Positions 25,765-34,772 of a stretch of 64,000 bases of DNA are shown here, piece after piece. The notes under the pieces were generated by a model, which saw only the letters and a program-made list of their open reading frames with translations, ran no database searches and was not told where the DNA came from. The stretch comes from Mesorhizobium sp. B4-1-3 (GTDB lineage Bacteria > Pseudomonadota > Alphaproteobacteria > Rhizobiales > Rhizobiaceae). The stretch spans positions 62,001-126,000 of the forward strand of contig NZ_VFTG01000003.1 in assembly GCF_006439355.1 (NCBI RefSeq), written 5' to 3'. The translations under genes were made by a program, and so were the position numbers. Numbering within the stretch: the first letter of the stretch is position 1; every line of letters starts with the position of its first letter.

Positions 25765-26496
25765 CTAGCTAATATAGCCGCGCCTAATCGCCTCCGCGAC
25801 TGCCTGCACGCGGTTGGCTGCGCCCAGTTTGCTCTTGGCGTTAAGAAGGTGTTTCTCGGAAGTGTGTTCCGAGATGCCGAGGATTTGCGAGATCTCCCAT
25901 TCGGACTTGCCGACGGCGGCCCACTGCAGGCATTCCCGCTCACGCGCCGTCAATTCTATGTGATCGATGACGCTGTCGGCCTTGGTGTGCAACTGCATCG
26001 CGCGACCGATCGCGTAGGTCGACGCCAGCGAGACCATCCCGAATTCCTGATCCGAGAGTTCGACGGATTCGCCGCCCAGCGAGACCATGACGATCTGGCC
26101 GTCAAGCGTGACCAGCGGAAGCGCCAGACCGTCGCGCAGTTTGAACTCGCGCGCGTCGCCCATGACTTCGTCGCTGCTTTTGTCGACCACGGTGCTTTTG
26201 GAAGCATCCCGCCATTGGAACGGCGCCCGAAGCTGCTTCATGTGACTGACGACCGGATCGTGGTCGACATAGTTGCGCGCCAGATAGCGTTCCAGCCAAT
26301 TGCCTGGCCAATCGCAAAGCAGCACGTGCTGCTTCTGCTGACCGCGCGGCGTGCCGGGTTGCGGCACCGTTCCCGCCATCAGCGCGGTCAGGCCGAAATT
26401 CGAGGTGACGCCGAGCAGCCTCTCGCAAACCGCGGCCGCGGTGCCGGCATGCTGCAACTGGTCTATGTATTCCAGAGTTCTGTCGAACAGGCCCAT
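25765..26496 (-). CDS. LuxR-family quorum-sensing regulator
   Basis: 243 residues. The N-terminal autoinducer-binding domain (about residues 15-160) contains NWLERYLARNYVDHDPVVSHMKQLRAPFQWRD and GLALPLVTLDGQIVMVSLGG. The C-terminal GerE/LuxR helix-turn-helix is ELTARERECLQWAAVGKSEWEISQILGISEHTSEKHLLNAKSKLGAANRVQAV. It is 97 bp upstream of the AHL synthase on the same strand and followed by the crotonase gene. It is predicted to bind the signal made by its neighbour and activate this locus and others. Confidence 0.93.
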   Translation of the reverse strand: MGLFDRTLEYIDQLQHAGTAAAVCERLLGVTSNFGLTALMAGTVPQPGTPRGQQKQHVLLCDWPGNWLERYLARNYVDHDPVVSHMKQLRAPFQWRDASKSTVVDKSSDEVMGDAREFKLRDGLALPLVTLDGQIVMVSLGGESVELSDQEFGMVSLASTYAIGRAMQLHTKADSVIDHIELTARERECLQWAAVGKSEWEISQILGISEHTSEKHLLNAKSKLGAANRVQAVAEAIRRGYIS

Positions 26497-26745
26497 CGCA
26501 ACATCTACCCCATGTTGCTTCTGCTTTTAGTTACCGACGGTAGATGCCCGAACACCCCTTCGCCATCAACCCCCGCGTCGCAATCTCCTCAGCAAAGCCG
26601 GCAGTTTCCCCCTTCCGGCAGGTACGGTCAGTTGCAAACGCGCCAAAGCATACGCTTAATTTGGCCGCGTGAAATCAAAAACCGTTGTGCCTGCCCCGTT
26701 TTCATACCAAAAGCCAAGGAACGGGGACAGGCGCGGAGCCATATC

Positions 26746-27597
26746 GTGATCTTGCGGTGGACATTTCTGGCCCTGATGTCGGCGCTGGGCGGGATGCTGC
26801 CCTTTTCCAGTGCGACTCAGGCGGCGGAGCCGCAGGTGCCGGTGCTCTGGGACGCCAAGGAGCGGTTGCCGAAACCCGATCTCTCCGCGCTGCCGCGGCT
26901 CAGATTCCTCACCACCACCGATTTTCCGCCCTTCAACTTCCTCGACGGCTCAGGCCGGCTGTCGGGTTTCCACATCGATCTGGCGCGAGCGATTTGCGCG
27001 GAGCTGGGCATTGTCGAGAAATGCCAAGTCCAGGCGTTGCCTTGGAACGAATTGGAGAATGCCCTCCAGAAAGGCGAAGGCGAGGCTATCATCGCCGGCA
27101 TCGCCCCAACGCCAGAGAGCCGCGAGAAATACGCCTTCTCGCGCTCCTACATGCAATTCCCGGCCCGCTTCATCATGCCGAAGGCGAAGGCCCTCGCGGA
27201 GCCGATCCTCGACAAGCTGCGCAGCAAGCGGGTCGGCGTCATCGGCGGCTCGGCGCACGAGAAGATGCTGCGCGATTACTTCAACACCGTGCAGGTGGTG
27301 ACCTTCGATACACCGGAAAACCTCTATGCCGACCTCAAGGCCGGCAAGATAGACGCCGCCTTCGGCGACGGCATGCGCTTTGCGTTCTGGCTGGGCGGCT
27401 CCGACGCCGCAGGCTGCTGCCGCTTCGCCGGCGGTCCATATCTGGCGCCGGAATATCTGGGCTCGGGCATGGCGATCGCCACCCGCAAGGGCGATACCGC
27501 GCTTGCCGCCGCCTTCGACTACGCGCTGCACGAAATCTCGATCAAAGGCACCTTCGCCGAGTTTTACCTGCGCTATTTCCCGGTGAGCTTTTTTTAA
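26746..27597 (+). CDS. Amino-acid-type ABC transporter substrate-binding protein
   Basis: About 283 residues. A signal peptide (VILRWTFLALMSALGGMLPFSSATQAAEP) precedes a solute-binding family 3 domain: LRFLTTTDFPPFNFLDGSGRLSGFHIDLARAICAEL, IIAGIAPTPESREKYAFSRSYMQFPARF, RVGVIGGSAHEKML and AGKIDAAFGDGMRFAFWL. The GTG at 26746 has GGAG about 8 bp upstream and places the signal peptide correctly. No permease or ATPase is adjacent, so it is an orphan binding protein or serves a remote transporter. It is divergent from the luxR gene. An unusual CC pair (AAGCCRFAGG) lies near residue 223. Confidence 0.85.
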   Translation: MILRWTFLALMSALGGMLPFSSATQAAEPQVPVLWDAKERLPKPDLSALPRLRFLTTTDFPPFNFLDGSGRLSGFHIDLARAICAELGIVEKCQVQALPWNELENALQKGEGEAIIAGIAPTPESREKYAFSRSYMQFPARFIMPKAKALAEPILDKLRSKRVGVIGGSAHEKMLRDYFNTVQVVTFDTPENLYADLKAGKIDAAFGDGMRFAFWLGGSDAAGCCRFAGGPYLAPEYLGSGMAIATRKGDTALAAAFDYALHEISIKGTFAEFYLRYFPVSFF

Positions 27598-27635
27598 AGC
27601 GCGTCGCGCCGAAAGGGATTCAGGCGACGCGCTTT
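27596..27635. terminator. 12-bp-arm hairpin after the substrate-binding protein gene
   Basis: AAAGCGCGTCGC (27596-27607) and GCGACGCGCTTT (27624-27635) are exact complements, starting inside the TAA stop. A T-rich tail (AAGTCTTTGTTT) follows. It could terminate transcription and also looks like one module of the adjacent dispersed repeat. Confidence 0.65.
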
Positions 27636-27642
27636 AAGTCTT

Positions 27643-27707
27643 TGTTTGAGGCATGTCGTTCTTCCAAAACCGCTGCGCACTTTTGGGCGACATGCATTAG
27701 GCTGTAG
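27643..27707. repeat. Dispersed repeat, family B, copy 2 (inverted)
   Basis: GCATGTCGTTCTTCCAAAAC, then CGCTGCGCACTTTTGGGCGACATGCAT, is the inverse of the unit at 9567-9617. The IS5-type element begins 3 bp after its end, at a TA. Confidence 0.75.
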
Positions 27708-27709
27708 TG

Positions 27710-28558
27710 ACAATTTAATCATTTGAGCCAGAGCATGATGGCAGCAAGCTTGACGAAGCCGAGGAAGTTGGCAGCGATTTTGTCGTAGCGCGTTGCGATG
27801 CGCCGCCACTGCTTGAGCTTGGCGAAGAAGGCCTCGATGCCCCAGCGGTTTTTGTAGGCGATCTTGTCGTAGCTGTGTTGGTATTTGCGATGGCGCCGCG
27901 GCGGGATGACCAGTTCACCGCCTTGGTCGAGGATCACATCATGCAGTCGATCGGCATCATAAGCGCGGTCGGCGATCACCTGGCCGGCAGCCAGCCCCTC
28001 GACCAGAGGGCAGGCAGGCGCCATGTCGTTTTGCTGGCCAGGGCCGATCTCGAAGCGGACCGGCAGGCCGAGTGCATCTACGACGGCATGGAGTTTGGTG
28101 CCGAAGCCGCCTCGCGAGCGACCGAGAGCCTGGGCTTCATATCCCCCCTTTTGCGCCGGGCACCGGCAGCTTGGGCCTGAGCGCGCATAACAGTGGCGTC
28201 GATCATCGCCCATTCCAGATCTGGATCACTGCTGACCGCCTCGAACAAACGATCGAACACCCCCGCTTCGATCCAGCGGTAGTAACGGCGCTTTGCCCTC
28301 TGATACGGGCCAAACCGCTCCGGCAGGTCGCGCCAGCGTGCACCGGAGCGAGCGATCCATAAAAGCGCGTCGAAAAAGCGACGGCCATCGCTACGGGGAC
28401 CGCGCTTGCCCTTGCGGCCGCCCGGCACAAACCGCTCAATCTGCTCCCACTGATCGTCGCGTAGAACTTCACCTTCCAAAGCTGACCTCCAAAAGTCAGC
28501 CTTGAATCTGATTTGCCTCGCGATGGGAATCCCAAACCGTTAAATTGTCACTGCAGCC
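27710..28558 (-). mobile_element. IS5-family (IS427-like) insertion sequence, 849 bp
   Basis: The terminal inverted repeats are GGCTGTAGTGACAATTTAA at the left end and its complement TTAAATTGTCACTGCAGCC at the right end, 19 bp with one mismatch. TA flanks both ends (27708-27709 and 28559-28560), fitting a 2-bp target duplication. Inside are two overlapping minus-strand transposase frames. It sits between a family B repeat and the acyltransferase gene and appears structurally complete. Confidence 0.9.
27719..28479 (-). CDS. IS5-family transposase, made from two frames by -1 frameshifting
   Basis: The first frame (28479-28078) encodes the N-terminal DUF4096-type domain (LRDDQWEQIERFVPGGRKGKRGPRSDGRRFFDALLWIARSGARWRDLPERFGPYQRAKRRYYRWIEAGVFDRLFEA) and the first catalytic Asp in MIDATVMRAQ. 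The second frame (28213-27719) carries SRGGFGTKLHAVVDALGLP, the second Asp in VIADRAYDADRL, and the Glu region YKNRWGIEAFFAKLKQWRRIATRYDK. The frames overlap at a purine run A4G6 (complement of 28145-28154), where a -1 shift would join them. The DDE catalytic set looks intact, so the element may be active. Confidence 0.88.
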
Positions 28559-28571
28559 TAGTCGCTTTTAT

Positions 28572-29513
28572 TCAGGCCGCCTTACGCATCCGCTTCGGCA
28601 GGAACGGCACGCGGCCGCGCTGCACGGAAGGCGTCGCCAGGTCGAAGACCGAGCGGTAGAGGCGGTCGAGCAGCGCCTTGCGGTCGCGCAGCGGCTCGAG
28701 GTCGCTCCATGTCAGCACGTGACCGATGCGCACCTCGATCGCCTTGCCGGACAGGCGGGCGAACTCGCGGATCAGCAACGAGGTGCGCAGCGTCAGCGAT
28801 GCCTTGCCGATGAACTTCGCCACGCGGTTGTCGCGCTCGGCCATGTTCATCGGGCCGCTGACCAGATGGAACAGGCGGCCGTTCTGGCCGGAGAAATGCA
28901 TCGGGATGACCGAGGCCTTGGCATCCTGGACGAGCTTGGCCGGGAACATCTTCCACGGCAGGTCGATGGCGCGGCCAAAACCCTTCGGCGCCGTGGCGAC
29001 GCCGCCGGCCGGGAAGACGACGATGGTGACGCCTTCCTTCAGCAGACGCACCGCCTCATGGCGCACCGCCATATTGTTCTTTAGCGCTTCCTTGGTCTCC
29101 GAAAAATCGATGGGTAGCGAATAGGGTTCCATCTCGCGGATCCTGAGCAGATCCTTATGGATCATGACCCGGAACGGACGGCCGAGTTGCTCGACGAGCG
29201 ACAGCACCGCAATGCCGTCGCCGATGCCGAAGGGATGGTTCGCGACAATGACCAGCGGGGTCTTGGGCAGCGCCGCCGGCGGCCACTGCACCGCGTTGCG
29301 GACCTTGACGTCGATCAACTCCAGCATGCGGCTGAACACGCGGTCGCCGGTAGGCACCACCTGGCGCCGCCAGAAATCGTAAAGCACGGCGAAGCGGTCG
29401 CGCCCCGACAGGCCCTCGACGGAATGGATGAACCAGCGCGTCAGCACCGGCTGATGCGGGTTGGCATAGGAGAGCTCGGGAAAACGTCTTTCCCGCGGTT
29501 TCAATTTGAGCAT
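28572..29513 (-). CDS. Lysophospholipid acyltransferase (PlsC-like) family protein
   Basis: 313 residues. The acyltransferase block 1 is present in the form VIVANHPFGIGDGIAVLSLV (NHxxxxxD type). The acceptor-binding block is GVTIVVFPAGGVATAPKGFG. The segment KASVIPMHFSGQNGRLFHLV resembles block IV of ornithine-lipid and hemolysin-type acyltransferases. It probably transfers a fatty acyl chain to a lipid at the inner membrane; an ornithine-lipid role is possible because rhizobia use such enzymes, but this is not proven. It follows thrS on the same strand behind a hairpin. Confidence 0.8.
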   Translation of the reverse strand: MLKLKPRERRFPELSYANPHQPVLTRWFIHSVEGLSGRDRFAVLYDFWRRQVVPTGDRVFSRMLELIDVKVRNAVQWPPAALPKTPLVIVANHPFGIGDGIAVLSLVEQLGRPFRVMIHKDLLRIREMEPYSLPIDFSETKEALKNNMAVRHEAVRLLKEGVTIVVFPAGGVATAPKGFGRAIDLPWKMFPAKLVQDAKASVIPMHFSGQNGRLFHLVSGPMNMAERDNRVAKFIGKASLTLRTSLLIREFARLSGKAIEVRIGHVLTWSDLEPLRDRKALLDRLYRSVFDLATPSVQRGRVPFLPKRMRKAA

Positions 29514-29550
29514 GGCGGCTCGTTACAGGGCTGGCGTGACAGGCATATGA

Positions 29551-29580
29551 AAATGGCGGTGGACCGGCCACCGCCATTTA
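29551..29580 (-). terminator. Hairpin after thrS
   Basis: AATGGCGGTGG and CCACCGCCATT are exact complements around a short GC loop. The hairpin lies between the thrS stop (29596) and the acyltransferase start (29513). On the minus strand only TTTTC follows, so it is a modest intrinsic terminator. Confidence 0.6.
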
Positions 29581-29595
29581 GAAAGTGCTGGTATG

Positions 29596-31572
29596 TCAGG
29601 CTGCTGCCCTGCGTTTGCGGTCGGGCGAAACCGCCTCCTCGGCGAGAGCCTTCACCGCATCCTCGAGCTTCAGCGATTCCTGGTCGCGGGAGCCCAGGCG
29701 GCGGACATTGACGGTTTCCTCCTCCGCCTCGCGCTTGCCGCAGACGAGGATGACCGGCACCTTGGCGAGCGAATGCTCGCGCACCTTGTAATTGATCTTC
29801 TCATTGCGCAGGTCCGCTTCGGCGAGCAGCCCCGCAGCCTTCAGCCGCTCGACGACTTTCAAGGCGTATTCGTCCGCATCCGAGGTGATCGTCGCCACCA
29901 CCACCTGCAACGGCGCGAACCACAGCGGGAAATGGCCGGAATAATTCTCGATCAGGATGCCGAGGAACCGCTCCATCGAGCCGCAGACGGCGCGATGCAC
30001 CATCACCGGCTGCTTCTTCTCCGAATCCGAGCCGATGTAGAAGGCGCCGAAACGTTCGGGCAGGTTGAAGTCGACCTGCGTGGTGCCGCATTGCCATTCG
30101 CGGCCTATGGCGTCCTTCAGCACATATTCGAATTTCGGCCCGTAGAAGGCGCCCTCACCCGGATTGATCGAGGTCTTGATGCGGTTGCCGGAGCGCGTGC
30201 GGATCGTCTCCAGCACGTTGCTCATGATCGCCTCGGCATGGTCCCAGGCCTCGTCGGTGCCGACGCGCTTGTCCGGCCTCGTCGACAGCTTCACGCTGAC
30301 CTCCTCGAAGCCGAAATCGGCATAGGTCGACAGGATCAGGTCGTTGATGCGCAGGCACTCGGCCGCCAGTTGCTCCTCGGTGCAGAAGATATGCGCGTCA
30401 TCCTGCGTGAAGCCGCGAACGCGCATCAGCCCGTGCAGCGCGCCCGACGGCTCGTAGCGATGCACATTGCCGAACTCCGCAAGCTTGACGGGCAGTTCGC
30501 GGTAGGACTTCAACCCGTGCTTGAAGATCTGAACATGGCCGGGACAGTTCATCGGCTTCAGCGCGAAGACGCGGTCGTCGTCGGTATCGTCGCCGGCGAC
30601 GGTGACCTTGAACATCGCATCGCGGTACCAGCCCCAGTGTCCCGACGTCTCCCACAGGCTCTTGTCCAGCACCTGCGGCGCGTTGACTTCCTGATAGCCG
30701 TGCTCGTCGAGGCGACGGCGCATGTAGTTGATCAGGTTCTGCACCATCTTCCAGCCCTTGGCGTGCCAGAAGACGACACCCGGCCCCTCTTCCTGGAAAT
30801 GGAACAGGTCCATCTCGCGGCCGAGCTTGCGGTGGTCGCGCTTCTCGGCCTCCTCCAGCAGCGTCTGGTAGGCGTCGAGCTGCGCCTGGTCGGCAAAGGC
30901 CGTGCCGTAGATGCGCGTCAGCATCGGATTGTTCGAGTCACCACGCCAATAGGCGCCGGCGACCTTCATCAGCTTGAAGGCGTTGCCGACCTGCCCGGTC
31001 GAGGCCATGTGCGGACCGCGGCAGAGATCGAACCAGTCTCCCTGCGCATAGATCTTGATGTCCTGATCCTCAGGGATGGCGTCGATCAGCTCGACCTTGT
31101 AGCGCTCGCCCTTCTCGGCGAAGACCTTCTTCGCTTTTTCACGCGACCACACTTGCTTGGTGAACGGCTTGTTGCGGGCGATGATCTCGCGCATCTTCTT
31201 CTCGATCACCGGGAAATCGTCCGGCGTGAACGGCTCGTTGCGCGCGAAGTCGTAATAGAACCCGTTCTCGATCACCGGCCCGATCGTCACCTGGGTTCCC
31301 GGCCACAATTCCTGCACGGCCTCGGCCAACACATGCGCCGTATCGTGGCGGATGAGCTCCAGCGCGCGCGGATCTTCGCGGGTGATGATCTCGACCTTGC
31401 CGGACGTGCCGAGCGGATCGGAAAGATCGCGCACGGTGCCGTCGAGGCTGTAGGCCACGGCCTTCTTCGCCAGCGACTTGGAGATCGACTCGGCAAGGGC
31501 AGCACCGGTCATCGCCGCGTCGTAGTCGCGGACGGAACCATCGGGAAATGTCAGGGAAACGGAATTCGGCAT
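29596..31572 (-). CDS. thrS: Threonyl-tRNA synthetase
   Basis: 658 residues with the full bacterial architecture. The N-terminal TGS domain is [25 protein letters not shown]. The editing domain holds [18 protein letters not shown] and [23 protein letters not shown]. The class II catalytic core has [25 protein letters not shown] and RLPVM-type motif [10 protein letters not shown]. The C-terminal anticodon-binding domain is [63 protein letters not shown]. It is essential in translation. Upstream on the same strand is the class D beta-lactamase gene. Confidence 0.97.
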   Translation of the reverse strand: MPNSVSLTFPDGSVRDYDAAMTGAALAESISKSLAKKAVAYSLDGTVRDLSDPLGTSGKVEIITREDPRALELIRHDTAHVLAEAVQELWPGTQVTIGPVIENGFYYDFARNEPFTPDDFPVIEKKMREIIARNKPFTKQVWSREKAKKVFAEKGERYKVELIDAIPEDQDIKIYAQGDWFDLCRGPHMASTGQVGNAFKLMKVAGAYWRGDSNNPMLTRIYGTAFADQAQLDAYQTLLEEAEKRDHRKLGREMDLFHFQEEGPGVVFWHAKGWKMVQNLINYMRRRLDEHGYQEVNAPQVLDKSLWETSGHWGWYRDAMFKVTVAGDDTDDDRVFALKPMNCPGHVQIFKHGLKSYRELPVKLAEFGNVHRYEPSGALHGLMRVRGFTQDDAHIFCTEEQLAAECLRINDLILSTYADFGFEEVSVKLSTRPDKRVGTDEAWDHAEAIMSNVLETIRTRSGNRIKTSINPGEGAFYGPKFEYVLKDAIGREWQCGTTQVDFNLPERFGAFYIGSDSEKKQPVMVHRAVCGSMERFLGILIENYSGHFPLWFAPLQVVVATITSDADEYALKVVERLKAAGLLAEADLRNEKINYKVREHSLAKVPVILVCGKREAEEETVNVRRLGSRDQESLKLEDAVKALAEEAVSPDRKRRAAA

Positions 31573-31737
31573 CAGGGTTCTCCTATCCAGTCCCGCAAAC
31601 GAGCGCGGGTGGTGAAACGCTTGCCGCAGGATGCGTTGCGGCTCGCGGAGGTTAGCCGGAGGCGTCCGGCAGCGGCAGTCTTTTATGAGGAGTTTCCGCC
31701 GCCGTAAAGCCGCCAGCCATCTATTTGATAGGCCGAT

Positions 31738-32550
31738 CTACTTGATGAGGCCGGACAAATCCTTCAGGAACGCCGCCCGCGTCGCGAGGCCTTTCGGCTC
31801 GCCGGTACCCTTGGCATCGACGACCAGCCTTGCAAAGACGATGCGGCGGCCGTCCTTCTCGGCCCAGCCGACGAACCAGCCGAGCGAGCGCTTGCCGTCC
31901 TGGCCAAGCCTAGTGCTGCCTGTCTTGCCCTGCACCGTCCAGTCTCCGGTCGCAAAGGTCGGCAGGATCGCCCTGGTCATCTCATGCGCCTTCGCCGACG
32001 CCGGCATCTTGCCGGCGAGCAGCTGGCGCAGGAACGCCGTCTGCTCGACCGGTGATATTTCGAGCGAGGAATTGATCCAGGATTGCGTCAGCCCATTGTC
32101 TTTGCCGGCATCGCCCGAGACGTCCTTGTTGCCATAGCCGAATTTCGACACGTAGCCGGCGAACGTCTCGGCGCCGAGACGTCGCGTGATCTCGCGCGAG
32201 TACCAGACGATGGAATCGCGCTCCCAGATCGTCGGATCGACGGTCTTCCGGTCGCGCTTCGCCGCCTTGAACTCCGGCTTGTAGTCCCAGCTCGGCGTGT
32301 GCTGATCGCTCAGGATGCCGGCATCGTAGCCGATCAGCGCCAAGGGCACCTTGAAGGTCGAGGCCGGGCTGACGCGCTGGTCGCAGACGCCGTCCTGGTA
32401 AAGTGTTGCACCGCTTTGCGCATCCTGGATCAGCGTGCAGTGGATCTCGTTGAGCGGCGCCGATTGCGCCCGCACCGGCAAGCCCAGCATCCAGGCCAGA
32501 AGGAAAAGGACGATGGCGAAAATGAAGGGATAGCGATCCATCTGGCGCAT
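31738..32550 (-). CDS. Class D (OXA-type) beta-lactamase
   Basis: 270 residues with a signal peptide ([22 protein letters not shown]). All class D motifs are present: catalytic S64-T-F-K67, the S-x-V motif S113-I-V115, Y139-G-N141, K209-T-G211 and LGWFVGW. The family is serine beta-lactamases that hydrolyse penicillins and sometimes carbapenems; the related BlaR sensors share the fold, but no membrane sensor domain is fused here. It lies between thrS and yidD in an otherwise housekeeping block and has GC content like its neighbours, so it is probably an old chromosomal gene rather than a mobile resistance gene. Confidence 0.93.
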   Translation of the reverse strand: MRQMDRYPFIFAIVLFLLAWMLGLPVRAQSAPLNEIHCTLIQDAQSGATLYQDGVCDQRVSPASTFKVPLALIGYDAGILSDQHTPSWDYKPEFKAAKRDRKTVDPTIWERDSIVWYSREITRRLGAETFAGYVSKFGYGNKDVSGDAGKDNGLTQSWINSSLEISPVEQTAFLRQLLAGKMPASAKAHEMTRAILPTFATGDWTVQGKTGSTRLGQDGKRSLGWFVGWAEKDGRRIVFARLVVDAKGTGEPKGLATRAAFLKDLSGLIK

Positions 32551-32695
32551 GGCGAAGTCACTCCGGTATAAGATTACGGGAGCGGCTTAGCGAGGCGACT
32601 TGTCTCGATTTTGTCTCAAATTCGCAGTGTTTGTGCAGCTTCGCGTTAACCCTACCGGACCGTTAAAATCCGCCTCGCGCGGGACGATGAAGCAA

Positions 32696-33070
32696 TCAGA
32701 TTTCGGGTTCGCTGTGCCTTTTGCCGATCCGCCAGTAGCGCCAGGGCATGAACCAGACATAGCGCTCCGCAAGCGTCTCCGGCACGCGGTCGATGCCATG
32801 CGTTCCGAATGGCCCGCAGCGCAACACCCGGAACAGTCCCATCCAGCCGCCCGCCCACAGGCCATGGCGGGCAATCGCCTCATGGGCATATTCGGAGCAG
32901 GTTGGTAGGTGCCGGCAGCTGTTGCCGACGAAACCTGAGAGCGTCAGTTGATAGAGGCGCACGAGCGACGTGCCCAGGACGCGCCCGGGCGTCTTGCGCC
33001 AAGGTCCCGGCCAGTTGCGCCCGTGTTGGATCGGCCGGGTGCCGTGCGTATGCCCGGAATGGTCGCCCAT
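32696..33070 (-). CDS. yidD: Membrane protein insertion efficiency factor YidD
   Basis: 124 residues. The core is the YidD/Haemolytic domain VRLYQLTLSGFVGNSCRHLPTCSEYAHEAIARHGLWAGGWMGLFRVLRCGPFGTHGIDRVPE, with the conserved Cys-rich C-R-x-x-P-T-C-S-x-Y motif. YidD helps YidC insert proteins into the inner membrane. The N-terminal 45 residues (GDHSGHTHGTRPIQHGRNWPG) are longer than the E. coli protein, as is common in rhizobia. It stands near the scaffold protein, folE and hisI, a conserved rhizobial gene order. Confidence 0.92.
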   Translation of the reverse strand: MGDHSGHTHGTRPIQHGRNWPGPWRKTPGRVLGTSLVRLYQLTLSGFVGNSCRHLPTCSEYAHEAIARHGLWAGGWMGLFRVLRCGPFGTHGIDRVPETLAERYVWFMPWRYWRIGKRHSEPEI

Positions 33071-33228
33071 CGTTCCGCAACCTGTTTCACTGCGCGATAG
33101 ATGTGGGCTTCGGCGCTGAAACGCAATGCTTTTGGCTGGTGGCCAGGAGCCTTAGGGATCTGACGGAGCCTGCCAGGGCGTTCGCCAACTGGATCCAAAG
33201 CGAATTCGCCGTGACCAGGGGATCGGCC

Positions 33229-33331
33229 TAGAGCAATTCAGAAAAAGTGTGAGCGGTTTTCCGTCCGGAATTGCGGTAAAACAAAGAGATACTGCGTCTC
33301 GCCGTTTTCCGTGAACGGCGAAACGCACTAA
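33229..33331. repeat. Dispersed intergenic repeat, family A, copy 3 (inverted)
   Basis: TAGAGCAATTCAGAAAAAGTG, then AGCGGTTTTCCGTCCGGAATTGC, a central AAACAAAGAGAT and a final GTGAACGGCGAAACGC, is the inverse of the copies at 531-636 and 10866-10964. It lies between yidD and the scaffold gene. Confidence 0.8.
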
Positions 33332-33340
33332 GCCGCTGCT

Positions 33341-33787
33341 TCAAGCCGCCCGTCCGGCGCGCTTCTTCTCGATCTGGCCGATCGCATCGACCACCGCGTC
33401 GAAGGTCAGCATGGTGGAGGCATGGCGCGCCTTATAGTCGCGTACCGGCTCCAGATATTTGAGGTCGGCGAACCGGCCTTCCGGCGGCGCGCCGTTCTCC
33501 TTCAGCATCTTCAGCATGGTTTCGCGCACGGCGCGCAATTCGTCGGCGCTGGCGCCGACCACATGCCGGGCCATGATCGAGGATGAAGCCTGGCCGAGCG
33601 CGCAGGCCTTCACGTCATGGGCGAAATCTGTCACCACGTCGCCCTCCATCTTGAGGTCGACGGTGACGGTCGAGCCGCACAATTTGGAGTGCGCCCTGGC
33701 GGTCGCGTCGGGATGATCGAGACGGCCGATACGCCCGATGTTTCCGGCGAAGCCGAGAATTTTCGCATTGTAGACGTCGTCGATCAT
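33341..33787 (-). CDS. Iron-sulfur cluster scaffold protein (IscU/SufU/NifU-N family)
   Basis: About 148 residues starting MIDDVYNAKILGFAGNIGRIG. The NifU-N fold is shown by ATARAHSKLCGSTVTVDLKMEGDVVTDFAHDVKACALGQASSSIMARHVVGASADELRAVRE, with cysteines in KLCGS and KACALGQ and the third metal-ligand region near YLEPVRDYKARHAST, where the usual Cys is replaced by the RHAS motif. The start at 33787 is preferred because upstream extensions lack family similarity. It may build or carry Fe-S clusters, or be a zinc-type SufU relative. It is divergent from folE. Confidence 0.87.
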   Translation of the reverse strand: MIDDVYNAKILGFAGNIGRIGRLDHPDATARAHSKLCGSTVTVDLKMEGDVVTDFAHDVKACALGQASSSIMARHVVGASADELRAVRETMLKMLKENGAPPEGRFADLKYLEPVRDYKARHASTMLTFDAVVDAIGQIEKKRAGRAA

Positions 33788-34023
33788 ATTTTTCCAATCC
33801 GTCGCCGCCCAGCGAACAGGCTTTGCCGCTCTCGCGTCTTCCTTTCGCTTTGCCGTAACCATATATAATGGTCGCAGTCGGGCATCGACAAGGCGATGAA
33901 AAACCATTGTCCTTGCCCATCTGTTCACGCCGCTTGCGGGATGGAAATGGGCGATTTTCACCCAAAAGGTCGTGGTCCGTTCAACTCGTCCCACCTCTGA
34001 GTGGGACTACGGGAGACGCCTTT

Positions 34024-34656
34024 ATGGATGCCGTCATCAAGAAAATCATGCCTCCGTCCGAATATCTGGACAAGCCTGTCACCGATCGTCCGAGCGAGGC
34101 CGAGGTCGAAGCGGCCGTGCGCACGCTGTTGCGCTGGACCGGCGACAATCCGGATCGCGAAGGCCTGGTCGATACGCCGAAGCGTGTCACCAAGGCCTTC
34201 CGCGAAATGTTCAACGGTTACGACATGTGCCCGGCCGACGAGCTCGGCCGCACCTTCGAGGAAGTGGCCGGGTATGACGACCTCGTCATCGTCAAGGACA
34301 TAAAATTCCATTCGCATTGCGAGCACCACATGGTGCCGATCATCGGCAAGGCGCATGTCGGCTATCTGCCGGACGGCAAGGTCGTCGGCCTGTCGAAGAT
34401 CGCGCGTGTCGTCGACATCTTCGCGCATCGCCTGCAGACGCAGGAAGCGATGACCGCGCAGATCGCCGGGGTCATCCAGGACGTGCTCAACCCCCGCGGC
34501 GTCGCCGTCATGCTCGAGGCCGAGCATATGTGCATGGCCATGCGCGGCATCCGCAAGCAGGGCTCGACCACGCTGACCTCGACCTTCACGGGTGTCTTCA
34601 AGGACACGCCCGAGGAGCAGGTCCGCTTCGTCACCATGGTGCGCGCGGGCGGCTGA
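34024..34656 (+). CDS. folE: GTP cyclohydrolase I
   Basis: 210 residues. Family motifs are [31 protein letters not shown], the zinc and catalytic site [52 protein letters not shown], and [27 protein letters not shown]. It converts GTP to 7,8-dihydroneopterin triphosphate, the first step of folate synthesis. The ATG at 34024 gives the standard length. hisI follows about 115 bp away, behind a palindromic repeat. Confidence 0.96.
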   Translation: MDAVIKKIMPPSEYLDKPVTDRPSEAEVEAAVRTLLRWTGDNPDREGLVDTPKRVTKAFREMFNGYDMCPADELGRTFEEVAGYDDLVIVKDIKFHSHCEHHMVPIIGKAHVGYLPDGKVVGLSKIARVVDIFAHRLQTQEAMTAQIAGVIQDVLNPRGVAVMLEAEHMCMAMRGIRKQGSTTLTSTFTGVFKDTPEEQVRFVTMVRAGG

Positions 34657-34681
34657 TTTGCCGGCCTTCGCCGACCCATCA

Positions 34682-34751
34682 GACCATGATCCCGAACCGA
34701 AGGACCGCGTCAGCGAAAAGTGGAGACCGGTTTTCGGATAAGATCATGGTC
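34682..34751. repeat. Palindromic intergenic repeat, family D
   Basis: The ends GACCATGATC and GATCATGGTC are exact complements. Internally CGAAAAGTGGAGACCGGTTTTCGGA resembles a common rhizobial palindromic unit. The element occurs once in the window, between folE and hisI, and contains an in-frame ATG (34746) that should not be mistaken for the hisI start. Confidence 0.65.
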
Positions 34752-34772
34752 AAACAGAAAGATGGATCGGCG

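Noticed and set aside
32809..33231. Plus-strand frame opposite yidD
   Set aside because: It is antisense to the conserved YidD motif and ends in a dispersed repeat. It has no independent support.
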